Assembly (NCBI GenBank): GCA_016748015.1
Contig: JAAOMT010000571.1
Location: 995,095-1,059,094, forward strand
Reading direction: 5' to 3'
Length of the DNA stretch: 64,000 nt
Source of the DNA: Geosiphon pyriformis
Lineage: Eukaryota; Glomeromycota; Glomeromycetes; Archaeosporales; Geosiphonaceae
The notes beneath the pieces were generated by a model. It ran no database searches. It saw only the letters and a program-made list of their open reading frames with translations, and had not been told where the DNA came from. Each line of letters begins with the position of its first letter. The first letter of the stretch is position 1. Position numbers and translations under genes: made by a program. This document shows positions 1 through 10,829 of this stretch, piece by piece.

Positions 1-425
1 TGCAAATTGCCTTGGCTTATTTTTTATTTTCTCTTTTATCTTTTCTTTATTTTCTTTGTTGTCTACTAACTTGATTAAAAGATTTACTCTTGGAGAACTT
101 ATGGAGGAATAAACTTGCTTAAACAATACTTACTCTTGGAAAACTTATAAAGAAATTGATGTTAGGAAACAGCACTAGTATACACTTACAGAAGATATTG
201 TACCAAGAGAATCATCAACCATCAAGCTGAGCAGCAATTAACAAAACTATGGTTTCAGGAAACTACTAATAAACTGTTACCAGTAAATTTCTGTCCATTA
301 TACAAAGAACTTAATTGGAAAACCTTCAGATAAAATACCTTCAGATTATCATTGTCACCAATCACTTTGAGCACCAAATTATGGGTTTGTTATTTACTCA
401 ACACCCCAAAGAATCATCTGTAACA
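1..425 (+). repeat. 5' LTR of copy A (partial, 3' portion)
   Basis: Matches the plus-oriented LTR piece ending at 29,910 and the reverse complements of the LTRs at 9,057-9,985 and 28,250-29,178. It ends GTAACA at 425, followed two bases later by the primer-binding-like TGGTGC. Roughly the first half of the LTR lies outside the window. Relative to the other end of A it keeps a 15-bp stretch near 325-340 between two CTTCAGA repeats; the 29.8 kb copy has lost one repeat. Confidence 0.9.
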
Positions 426-444
426 TTTGGTGCTTCCTGTGAAG
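426..444 (+). other. Putative primer binding site of copy A
   Basis: Two bases after the LTR comes TGGTGCTTCCTGTGAAG. The same sequence, apart from a few substitutions, follows the 5' LTRs of B and C. TGG at this spacing fits pairing with a tRNA 3' CCA end; I could not assign the tRNA. The LTR contains an inverted copy of this junction (see findings). Confidence 0.65.
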
Positions 445-486
445 TATAATCTTACAGAAAACCAGTGCCAACAATACCATCCAAAC

Positions 487-2870
487 GTGGCAGAATCAGA
501 AATTATAGGAGCCAACCACTTAGGATTTGCAAAATCTTTGTTTCAACAATACAGCCAACAATTAGAATTAAACAGTAATCACTATTCAGCCAAATCAGCC
601 TTCAACTATTACATCAACAATAAAATCACAGACTGTTTAGGAGGAATCATTAATATTGAGTCAGCAAGAGAAAATTTCTATACAGAATTATTTTAACACA
701 CTAGCTTACCAAGAAATTACAGTTTTGTCCCAATCATCAGGAATATCAATCAAACTATTGAAAGATACATGCAACAACAATTTCTTATTACCTATGCAGA
801 CAAAGGTAAAGGAAAAATACAAATACCAGCAGCAACACCAAAAAGAATACAGTTACTTAATTAGAAGAAACACAGAGTAGAATCACCAACTGCTCCATTA
901 TATCATTACACACCTGGAAGCACCATTAACATTTCATCAATAGATGCGTTCACATCAAACACAACATCAACATTTGAAAGATTTTAGTTCTAAAGCAAAC
1001 AATAGAAAGAAGACTTACTAGGACCATATGGCGCATATTTTGAAGGATTTAAATCACAATCTCCAATACCATCAGGAATTTGATCACTAATACCCCAACC
1101 AGATTTCGAAGCCACTACTCCATGGGAATTATCAGAGGAAGAAAAGAAAGGAAGTGAAAATCAAGAATTTACTTACCAAAACCCAATCTCAGAAAACTCG
1201 GAATTCAGAACCCCGAATGTTCAAACTCTGCAAAATCCAAACATAAAAAATCCAGAAATTGAAACTCCGAATATTAGAACTCAGCAAAATCAAAACAATC
1301 AGAACCCCGATTTAATTAATCAGCCAAATGTACCTCCAAATATTGTCATCAATCACCCACTAATTGATCCGATAGTTGAACCCATTCAACAGCCATCTCA
1401 ACAACTAAATCTGCAAATCCAACAGCCACAAAGACCACCTTAGCAACCACCACTGCAACAACAACTGCTATAGCAGCCACAACAACAACTAAATGTAAAC
1501 CAAATGGCTTACGCACCCATCGCCAAGTTAGAAAACTTTACCAGTGAAGAAAATGGTGCTCAAGCATGAATCAATGATGTCTTCAAGGCCATCATAGCAA
1601 ACAATTGGGATGATGCCAGAGCCCTATAGGCAATCTCATACTTTCTCAAAGAAACCGCTGATTCTTAGTACTAGAGTTTAGCTGCCAAACCACAAACATT
1701 TCAACAATTCAAAACTGCCTTTCTGGGATATTTTAGCAACAATAATAGTATTAATTGTCTAGCCAATACTTTTACCACAATCAAACAGAATAATACTGAA
1801 GCAGTTACAACATACTTAGGACACTTTCATAGAGTCCTATGCCAAATTCAAGCCATCGACACCATGTATTTCACAGAACCCCAGATCTTTAACCAGTTTA
1901 TTTGTGGCCTGCACAGTAGCATTTTGCAACACATATGCCCATTACACCCAGCCAACCTTCAAGCCGCAGTTATATATACTAAAGATTTTGAATCAGTTAA
2001 GCTAGAAGCCAACTATGCTCAAGCTGTAAATTTAGTAATGAATAGATCATCTGATTTGAATTTCAAATTGAAGCAAATCAGTGATACCATCAATCAGAAA
2101 ATTGAGGAATACTTAGTTAACAACCATCAGTCCATTTATCAACCTTCCCAAAGACACAGTAATTAGGGAAACTACAATCATTCCCAAAATCAAGTGTATC
2201 TCTCAACATCAGCCAATCAGCAGTGGCAGCCAGAAATATGTGTCTGCCACAACTGTGATAAACAAAACCACATAAGAGCCAACTGCAATGCTTATAACTG
2301 ATGATTGAGAAATTAACATCAAAACCCCAATCACCAATTCCAAACCCTGAATCAATATTAAAATCAAGAGCAAAATCAAAACACTTATCTGCCAATAACA
2401 CAGCAGCCAATTTATCAAGCACCAGTATATTAGACCCCAGTTTATCAACTGCAGCCACCAGCAATATATTAACTGCAGCCATCTGTAATATATCAACCAC
2501 AGCCACAATTAATCTATCAATCTCAAACTATTCAAACACCACCCCAAAACTTACCTCAACATGGAACCCAAAGACTGAGAATAATATAACAAAACTGGAG
2601 ATTAGTGATGGTTGTCCACCAACTGATTCCCAGTTTCTCCAACTCAACATTAGGATCACATTCTAGGAATTTGGGTACTAGTGCCACCCAAAACCTAAAT
2701 TCCCAGAACTATTTAAGTCTTCTGGTTACCCCAGAAGACACTACACCCAGCAACCCAGAAACCAATCCAATCCAAAAACTTACCAGCAACATACCACTAG
2801 CAATGGTTACCGAAAACAAAACATTAGCAGCCATCTTCCTGTTTGAGTTCGAGGAAACCACCCCAGTTCC
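487..2870 (+). pseudogene. gag region of copy A, degenerate
   Basis: An N-terminal domain (start near AESEIIGANHLGFAK) is shared with B and C and more distantly with D; a Gln/Asn/Pro-rich linker follows, then the gag core starting at a conserved ATG at 1,504 (MAYAPIAKLENF). A CX2CX4HX4C zinc knuckle (CHNCDKQNHIRANC) lies at 2,245-2,286, as expected for a nucleocapsid. Reading frame changes occur around 650-700 and 2,160-2,600. In-frame stops often sit where other copies have Trp or Gln, for example TGA at about 1,567 and TAG at about 1,667. GTG at 487 is the proposed start position, as no in-frame ATG lies upstream. Confidence 0.85.
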
Positions 2871-5064
2871 ATTATTCAGTAGAGCTGCCTTTGAAGAAAA
2901 ACCCATTACAGCAATATATACTGATGCCAAAGTAGATAGCCACTCCATCAAATTAATTCTAGATAGTGATTCAGCAGGCAGCATTATCACATGACAACTC
3001 ATGGACCAATTAGGTCACCAAGTTGATCATGCTGGTAGTGCTTATATAATTACTGCTGATGGAGTAACCAAAACTCCAATCGGTGAAATCAATGATTTCC
3101 CATTTGAAATCAATGGCATTATAATATCTATTAAAGTCTTGGTAATGGAAGCCACACAATACTAGGCTCTTGTGGGCAACGATTAGTTGTCAAAAACCCA
3201 TGCTACTCTTGATTGGACCACCCAAGAACTACAATTAATCTTTGGTAGTTAGCATACTCAAACACCAGCCATTTGTGGCCACTTTAAGCCAAGCAATGCC
3301 CAACTACTTATCGAGTTCGAGGAAGAAACAAAGAAACCTACCTGGGAAGCCTACCAAGTCTCATGAGCCGACCAAGACCATAATGAGTTGCCATCAGTAC
3401 CTTCTTGAAATGGCAATGTCAAAGGAAAGCAAAAAGAAACAGAACTTATCTGGACCTCTGACCAAGCTTGGAAAACAAAAAATGACTACAATGAACAGAC
3501 TAATTGGAAATAAGAAGAGGAAAATAATGGAAAGAGAAAAGGGAAAGAAACCACACTGGAAGAGACCACCAGTACCAGCAAAATAACTAGTGGCTGGACC
3601 AGTTCATACTCAGTCCATGAGCCACTACCACAACCACCATATATTCCACTCAAATGCAAAGACTGTGGAAAAAAACTTTTTTTCATGGGAGCATGAATCG
3701 CACCAGATGAAGACCACTGAACACGAACCCATTACTATTGTAAGCTATGTCATAGAAAATGCTATGACTACTCAAAGAAACAGGGCAAGTAGGACAATGA
3801 ATCATGTCTCGCTTGCAGTGAACAACTGCTCAATGAAAGAATGTGGAATGACATTTCTGGTCAAGAAAGAACATATGATGCTTTGTGCCAATACATGATT
3901 CTCATTAGTGACTGGGTGAGTCATGGTACTCTGATTACAGCAGCATGGCACCGAGCACTTGATTGTTTAGACAGTTACTTCCACAACAAAAAGGAGATCT
4001 AGCAAATGGCCAATGCTAAAGTAGAAGGTGCTACACCCAGTGAAATACTGGAAATTAAGAACAATTCTCCAGAACTGGTCGATATCATTCGTATTCCTAA
4101 CTCAGATGCTTTTATGAACAAAGAAACAGGTCCAGAAGACTTCTACAAATACTACCAAAATTTGGCACCTACAAGATAAGAGCAGGAGCAGCATTTAGAA
4201 CAACTAAACATCTGATTATGTAACCACTGTTTGATTCCCTGTGACTTCCAATATTGTAATGAGTGTGACTTTATTTACAATTCACTACCACACATAATCT
4301 ACACAATTCTAGAAGAAATTGAACCAATCAGCAGCTGCGCATCTGAATTGGAATCACTGTTTGATCTTGATTCAAACTCCAACAACGACAACAAAAACAC
4401 TGGTTCTAGCTTCATTCAAATTGGTAATAACAACGATGACAATTCCAACTCAGATTCAAACTCTGACCCAAAATATGAACAATACATTGCACTGCCAGAC
4501 CTTTCTAAAGAACAGGAGTTAAAATCGTATAGTGACAATAATGAAGGTATTATGCCAGAACATGCGCATAATACTGATGCTGGATTTGATCTGAGGTATT
4601 CAGGGAAAGATACCATCAAATTGGAACCACATTTGCACATTTGCATTGATCTGAAAGTAGCATTAGAAATCCCAACAACAACAATGGTTCAACTAGCATC
4701 TAGGAATAGTTTAGTGAAAAGAGGGATTAATATAAGAGGAGGAATAATTGATGTAGGATATATAGGAAATATCATTGCTATGCTACAAAATGACTTTGAA
4801 AAAGCCTATATCATAGAGCCAAATGAAAAAATAACACAGGCAATATTTTTGCCTCTGGTGAAAATAGCACAATTAGTATTAATAGAAAATAAAGAGGAAT
4901 TAGGAATAACAGCAAGAGGAATACAGGAATTTGGATTAACAGGTAGAATAAATATATCAGTCAATATAGCAGAAAAAGAAATTGTTGACCAAGGAGAAAT
5001 TATTTCAACAGGTCAAGCAATTTTCATTTCACTATATGGCCAGTACATGGTAGGGATAAAGTAG
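2871..5064 (+). pseudogene. Protease, Cys-rich module and dUTPase of copy A
   Basis: The retropepsin motif reads LILDSDSAGSIIT near 2,950-2,995; the catalytic DSG is DSD here, so the protease is dead even before the stops. A Cys-rich module follows (about 3,640-4,000, CKDCGKK onward) and then a CX2CX8CX2C cluster at about 4,221-4,270 (CNHC..CNEC). The stretch 4,231-5,064 is open and carries trimeric dUTPase motifs: AGFDLRY, ASRNSLVKRGI, GIIDVGYIGNI, EKITQAIFL and RGIQEFGLTG. Motifs II and V have drifted from the other copies (RSS to RNS, GFGSTG to EFGLTG), so dUTP hydrolysis is doubtful. Confidence 0.88.
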
Positions 5065-6776
5065 AAAGTAAAAGAACAGAATCAGATTTTTGAAGCAGAA
5101 CCAACTCTTTGTGAATCAGGAGAGATTGGACTCATCAATCTCCATATACCAGCCAAAGATTACAGTCACATCAAAATTCCCATCTATAATAACACAGGAA
5201 ATGTCATAGTAATACCAGCCAAAACTACTATTGGATACTTAAGCATTGAAATAGAGGATCAACCACCAAGCACCATTCCAGACTTTCCACAGCTTTGTGG
5301 ATATGTTGATATCATATTACAAACAATATACAGATAAAGTGAATGTTATTTGCTCCAACCAGAGCAATTGGAACAAATGAACATGGGAAACTTAGACCCA
5401 CTTTAACATATGCAGCTTAAGATGTTGCTTAATAATTTTAATGACATCTTTGTCAGCAAAAACGAATTTGGCAGAACTGACATCATCCAACATCAGATCA
5501 AAACTGAAGATGTGATGTCGATCAAACAAAGAGCATACAGAGTGCCACCAACCAGCCATGAGATCATTCATCAAGAAATCAATCGAATGCTTGACAATAG
5601 GCTAATTCAGTCATCAATAAGTCTATGGTTATTACCAGTAGTACTCATCTATAAGAAAAATAGAAAAATCCGATTTTGTGTAGACTACAGGAAACTCAAT
5701 AGTATAACTTGTGGAAACAGCTATCCAACTTCACAAATACAAAAACTATTCGATGTTTTCGGTGGAAACAAATGGTTCTCAACGTTAGACTTGGATAGTG
5801 GTTACTGGCAAGTAGCCATGAATCTAGCCAACAAAGAGAAAACGGCATTCACTATAAGAGAAAGGAATTTTGAATTTGAAGTAATGCCATTCGGCTTAAC
5901 CAATGTCCCAGCAACTTTCCAATGGCTAATGGAAATTGTGTACACTGGTTTATTGTGGAAATCAGTAGTTGTATACTTAGACAACACCAATGTATTCTCA
6001 AAAACATTTAATGATCATCTTCATTATTTTCAATAAGTATTCAAAAGACTGTGACAAGCAGGATTAAAGCTAAATGCTACCAAGTGCTTCTTTGGCAAAA
6101 CAGAACTGAAGTTTCTGGAACATATAGTTAGCAAAGACGGTATTAAGACAGACCCAGACAAGATAGAAATAGTAAAGAACTTTCCAGTGCCAACCAATGT
6201 GACTGAACTAAAATCATTCTTGGGATTTGCAAGCTATTATCATCACTTCATCAAAAACTTTTTTAAAATAGCTCAGCCACTTAACCATCTACAAACCAAG
6301 AATGTGAAATATGAATGAACAGAAACGCAACAAAAAGCTTTTGACATTTTAAGAGGAAAGTTCATTCAAGTGCCAGTATTAATCTATCCAGATTACAACA
6401 AACCATTCATCATTACTACTGATGCATCAGGTCAAGCATTGAGAGCAGTACTATCTCAGAAAAAACCAGATGGAAGAAAACATCCAGTAACATTTGCCAG
6501 CTGAGGCTTAACACCAGCCAAAAAGAACTATGGAACACTGGAACAAAAACACTTAGCAATATACAGGGCAGTCATAAAATGAAAAGAATACTTGAGCCAG
6601 AAGTTTGAAGTGTACACAGATCACAAAGGATTAATATCACTCCAAAAACAAGAATTTGGAGATAGAAGACAGTCAAGATGGAAAATGGCACTTGCACTAT
6701 ATACTTATACCATATATTATAAAAAAGGAAAAGACAATAGAAATGCTGATGGTTTGTCGTGAATGAGACAAATCTA
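5065..6776 (+). pseudogene. Reverse transcriptase and RNase H of copy A, degenerate
   Basis: RT blocks are readable in order: PVVLIYKKNRKIRFCVDYRKLN, FSTLDLDSGYWQVAMN, VMPFGLTNVPATFQ, and VVVYLDNTNVFS where YLDD has become YLDN, losing a catalytic Asp. The longest open piece is 5,410-6,036. The connection and RNase H follow: FLGFASYYHHFIKNF, TTDASGQALRAVLSQ, then NADGLS near 6,747. Stops at about 6,036, 6,316, 6,503 and 6,580 break the frame; several sit at conserved Trp or Gln codons. The order RT-RH-integrase is that of Ty3/gypsy (Metaviridae). Confidence 0.88.
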
Positions 6777-8090
6777 AGAACATTTCAACCCAAAAATATA
6801 ACAAAACCAAAACAATACTCACGAAAATATAACAAAAGATAAACACACAAAAATATCAACAACTTCAACTTTATATAGATATTTAACAGTTCAAGGAAAA
6901 ATTATCTCAACCAGAACAAAAGAGGATCAAACAACAATCCAAATATTTTATCACTCACCAAAATATATTTTATCAGAAAAATAGAAAAGATTCAGATCAA
7001 CCAACCAGAGTAATTACAGAACCAGAAAAAAAGACAATACTGTTCAACATGCACTCAGATCCAGCTGCAAGACATTTTCATAAAGAAGCAACCATAGAAA
7101 GAACCAGAAAGAGATACTATTGGCCATTGATATATCCAGACATCATCCAATATGTTCAAAATTGTGACACTTGTCAGTGAAGAGGAGAAACAAGACCCAG
7201 TGAACTATTAAGATCAATCAAAGTGGGACAATCATTTGACTGTATTGGAATTGATTTAGTCAGACCATTAACAATCACCAGCAGAGGAAACAGATACATA
7301 GCAGTAGCCATAGACTATCTCACTAAATGGCCAGAGACAAAAGCAATTCAAAGAGTGGATGCAGAATCTATTGCCGAATTCATTCATTAGGATTTGATTT
7401 GTTGACATGGATGTCCAAAAGAATTATTATCAGATCAAGGAACGCATTTTGTGAACAGAACATTAACAGAATTGAGCCAAAGATTCGGAATTTAAAGACC
7501 ATTATTATCACCATACCATCCACAAACCAATGGATTAATCAAAAGATTCAACAGAACATTGTGTGAAGCAATAGCTAAGCTCAGCCAAGAAAACCAGAAC
7601 GATTGGGATTTGTTGATATCATCAGTACTATTTGTTTATCGGACAATAAAGCAAGATACTACACAAGCAACACCATTTGAATTAGTATATAGTAGAATAG
7701 CAATACTACCAATAGAAATAGAAGTCAGCACATACCCAACCAAACCAATAACAAAAGAGAATTTCAAAAACATATTGTTGAGAAGAACATATGACTTAAT
7801 GGAAACATTAGAAAACAAATGACGGAGAGCAGCTGATAACATACAAAAATCACAAGAGAAACAAAAAAAAAGACATGATAACCAACTACCAGATAAACCA
7901 GTTAAACTTAAGATTGGAAACAAAGTACTACTACATCGTACCAAAGTGAAAAAACAATGGAATGGAAAATTTGACCCCAAATAAGACAGACCATTCCACA
8001 TAGAAAAAATTCTAGGAAATGGAGCTTACAAATTAAGATTGAATAACAAAATCTTGACCAAAGCAGCACATAAAGATTAACTGAAACCAT
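6777..8090 (+). pseudogene. Integrase of copy A, degenerate
   Basis: The N-terminal zinc domain (H..H...C..C; NMHSDPAAGHFHKEA to CDTCQ) lies at about 7,045-7,185. The catalytic core reads GIDLVRPLTIT, AVAIDYLTKWPE, LLSDQGTHFVNR and YHPQTNGL, spanning the D, D(35)E region to about 7,560. The C-terminal part (VLLHRTKVKKQW, GAYKLRLNNKILTKAAHKD) ends near 8,080. Frameshifts near 7,330-7,560 and stops such as TGA at about 7,180 show loss of function. Confidence 0.87.
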
Positions 8091-8905
8091 ACTACCATAT
8101 AGCATCATCATCTACCAGTAATATTCCACAACTGGGAGTACAAAGAATACTAGTCCAATCAGATAAGATTCTATGAGATCTGAAACCAATTATCATCATT
8201 GATAACAACATGTCCAATTGATTGACAGAAAGAATATATAAAAACATGGTCAACACAATAGAAAAATGCAGAAAAATGGAAATTACCACCAACATCTATT
8301 CATTAGCACAATAAATTTTTCAATTAATCCAACACCAGGAGATGGAAATTACAATCAATCAACAAACCATTTGATACAAAAGTATTGCAAGGATACCACA
8401 ACACAAAGTACAGAGAAAACTCAAAAATGTTGTTGACAAGATTATGACCAAAGTAAAATTGGCCATAAAAGAACAACGAATAGTCAAATTACACCAAGAA
8501 CTTACTGGAGAAACTTGGACTTGGTGGATGCAATAATTTCCAAAAAATTATTGTTATTTTTACTTGGAACAACACGTGAATATCCAGAACTTATATACGA
8601 ATAAAACAAAATGGTTATTTGACACAACAATACTATAACAACTAGAATATTTTGTAAGAAAAAACAACTTATCCACACAAGCTTGAGCTATTTACCAGCT
8701 ATATATGGGATTTCAAGACTGACCAGAAATTTTATTCAACACAGTAATGGATACAGTTACGAGTAATCAATTGGAAAAAATGATCAACACCCAATTTGAA
8801 GAACTATAAACTCAAATAATACAAGTAATACTCAAAAAAAAAGTTCAAAAAATAATTCAAGAGGGAGAATTAAAAGAGTTAGATTTCAATAGAGCTCAAT
8901 ATTAA
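8091..8905 (+). pseudogene. C-terminal extension after integrase, copy A
   Basis: Coding-like sequence continues for about 270 codons after the integrase in the same frame. Readable parts include LKPIIIIDNN, MEITINQQTI (8,342), NVVDKIMTKVKLAIKEQ, ETWTWWMQ, FPKNYCYFYLEQHVNIQN, TKWLFDTTIL and a Lys/Glu-rich, coiled-coil-like tail ending LDFNRAQY and TAA at 8,903-8,905. The stop directly abuts the polypurine tract. The same protein is readable in B and C, and its last residues recur in D. I do not recognise the domain; it is not an obvious envelope, chromodomain or known accessory protein. Stops at about 8,532, 8,639, 8,684 and 8,720 break it here. Confidence 0.75.
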
Positions 8906-8918
8906 AAGGAGAAAATAA

Positions 8919-9056
8919 TGTTACTCATAAAATATAGGAAGTATATTATTATTAGCAAATAGATATTAGCCAATCAGAAGTAGATGTAGTAAATATGAAA
9001 TTCCAGAATTCCTCTTAGAGAAATTGCAGGATTCCAAAAATTTTAGGATTTTCCAG
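8919..9056 (+). repeat. 3' LTR of copy A, first part (split by copy B)
   Basis: Begins TGTTACTC right after the purine-rich tract at 8,904-8,918. It aligns with the first 138 bp of other family 1 LTRs and stops inside the GGAATTCC-rich block at TTTTCCAG, where copy B starts. The LTR continues at 29,183. Confidence 0.88.
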
Positions 9057-9985
9057 TATTACAGGTGTTTCTTTGGGGAGTTGAGTGAATAGCAAACCTG
9101 TAACTTGGTGCTCAAGACAATTGGTGACAATGATAATCTGAAGGTATTTTATCTGAAGGTTTTCTAATTAAGTTCTTTGTATAATGGACAGAGATTCAAT
9201 GATAACAGTTTATTAGTAGTTTTCTGAAACCGTAGTTTTGTCAATGGCTTTGCTCAGCTTGATGGTTAATAATTCTCCTGGTATAATATCCTCCATAAGT
9301 GTATACCAGTGCTGTTTCCTGACATCAGTTCCTCCATAAGTCCTCCAAGAGTAAGTATTATTTAAGCAAGTTTATTCCTCTGTAAGTCCTCTAAGAGTAA
9401 GTATTGTTTTAAGTAAGTTTTATTCCTCCACAAGTCCTTCAAGAGTAAATCCTTTAATCAAGTTAGTAGACAATAAAGAAAATAAAGAAAAGATAAAGAG
9501 AAAATAAGAAATAAGCCAAGACAATTTACAAGTTAGTATCCCATCAATAGTCATAATCAAGAGCTATTGTTCTAGTATAGTTAAGTATTAGTTACTATTA
9601 ACATAAAGTGTTGATAGTGAAAAATAAATTGGATATAATGAATAATTATTTATTTGAGAATTGTGGTAACTAAGTTAAAGATTCTTGGTGTTGATTCTGT
9701 CTTTTCTGCTTCTAATATTACTGCTATATATACATATTTGAGATTCCTCAATTCCTCAATTTCTTGTGACAAGAATCCTGGAATTCCTGGAATTCTGTGA
9801 TTCCTGATGAGAAGAATTCTGGAATTCTGGAATTCTGTGATTTTTTGTCGGAGAATCCTGAAATTCTTGGAATCCTGCAATTCCTCTGAAAGGAATCTTG
9901 GAATTCCACATTTACTATATCTACATATGATTGGCTAATATCTACTGACTAATAATATTATATTTCTTATATTCTATGAGTAACA
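9057..9985 (-). repeat. 3' LTR of copy B
   Basis: A 929-bp LTR in reverse orientation. The outer end on the plus strand reads TATTAC (decayed TGTTAC) and the inner end GAGTAACA at 9,985, followed by the reverse complement of a polypurine tract (9,986-9,998). It holds a cluster of imperfect GGAATTCC-type repeats at about 9,745-9,905. Length is equal to its partner at 28,250-29,178. Confidence 0.9.
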
Positions 9986-9998
9986 TTATTCTCTCCTT

Positions 9999-10829
9999 TT
10001 AATATTAAGCTCCATTGAAATCTAATTTTTTTAATTCTTCCTCTTGAAATATTTCCTGAATTTTGTTTTTGAGAATTACTTGTGTTATTTGAGTCTGTAA
10101 TTCTTCAAATTGAGCATTGGTAATTTTTCCCAATTGATTACTGGTAATTGTATCCATTGCTTTGTTGAGTAGGATTTTTGGTTGATTCTGAAATGCTTGG
10201 TATATAGCTCAAGCTTGTGTGGATAAGTTGTTTTTTTCCACAAAATGTTCTAGTTGTTGTAGTATTGTTGTGTCAAATAACCACTTTGTTTTATCCATAT
10301 ATAAGTTCTGGATATTCATGTGTTGTTCCAAGTAAAAATAACAATAATTTTTTGGAAATTGTTGTGTCCATCAAGTCCAAGTTTCTCTGGTAAGTTCTTG
10401 GTGTAATCCGACTATTTGTTGTTCTTTTATGGCCAATTTTATCTTGGTCATGATCTTGTCAACAACATTTTCAAATCTTTTCTGTGTCTTGTTTTGTGGT
10501 ATCTTTGCCATATTTTTATAACAAATGGTTTGTTGATTGATGGTAATTTCCATCTTCTGGTGTTAGATTAATTGAAAAATTTGTTGGGCTAGTGAATGGA
10601 TATTGTCTGTAATTTCCATTTTCCTGATCTCTTCTGTTGTGTCGACCATGTTCTTATATATTTTTTTGTCAATCAATTGGACGTGTTGTTGTTAATAATA
10701 ATAATTGGTTCCAGATCTCATGGAATCTCATCTGGTTGGACCAGTATTCTCTGTACTCCTAATTGTGGAATATTACTGGTGGATGATAATGCTATATGGT
10801 GGTATAGTTTCAGTCAATCTCCATGTGCT
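9999..10829 (-). pseudogene. C-terminal extension after integrase, copy B
   Basis: Equivalent of 8,091-8,905. Reading from high to low coordinates it gives MEITINQQTICYKNMAKI (from 10,553), NVVDKIMTKIKLAIKEQQ, ETWT, FPKNYCYFYLEQHMNIQN, TKWLFDTTILQQLEHFVEK, QNQPKILLNKAMD and a charged tail ending LDFNGA-stop-Y-stop at 9,999. The penultimate stop is TAA in place of the CAA (Gln) seen in A and C. Function unknown; only a few stops interrupt it, so the reading frame is supported by comparison of copies. Confidence 0.75.

Noticed and set aside
2117-2508. Minus-strand open stretches opposite the copy A gag
   Set aside because: They mirror the Gln/Asn-rich gag linker; the opposite strand of such low-complexity coding DNA stays open by chance and has no family resemblance.
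7636-8295. Hydrophobic minus-strand stretches resembling membrane proteins, opposite integrase (also near 10,600-11,250 and 31,966-32,625 on the plus strand)
   Set aside because: These are antisense frames of the integrase and C-terminal extension. The Leu/Phe/Ser-rich look comes from reading Lys/Asn/Glu-rich codons backwards. Not an envelope gene.
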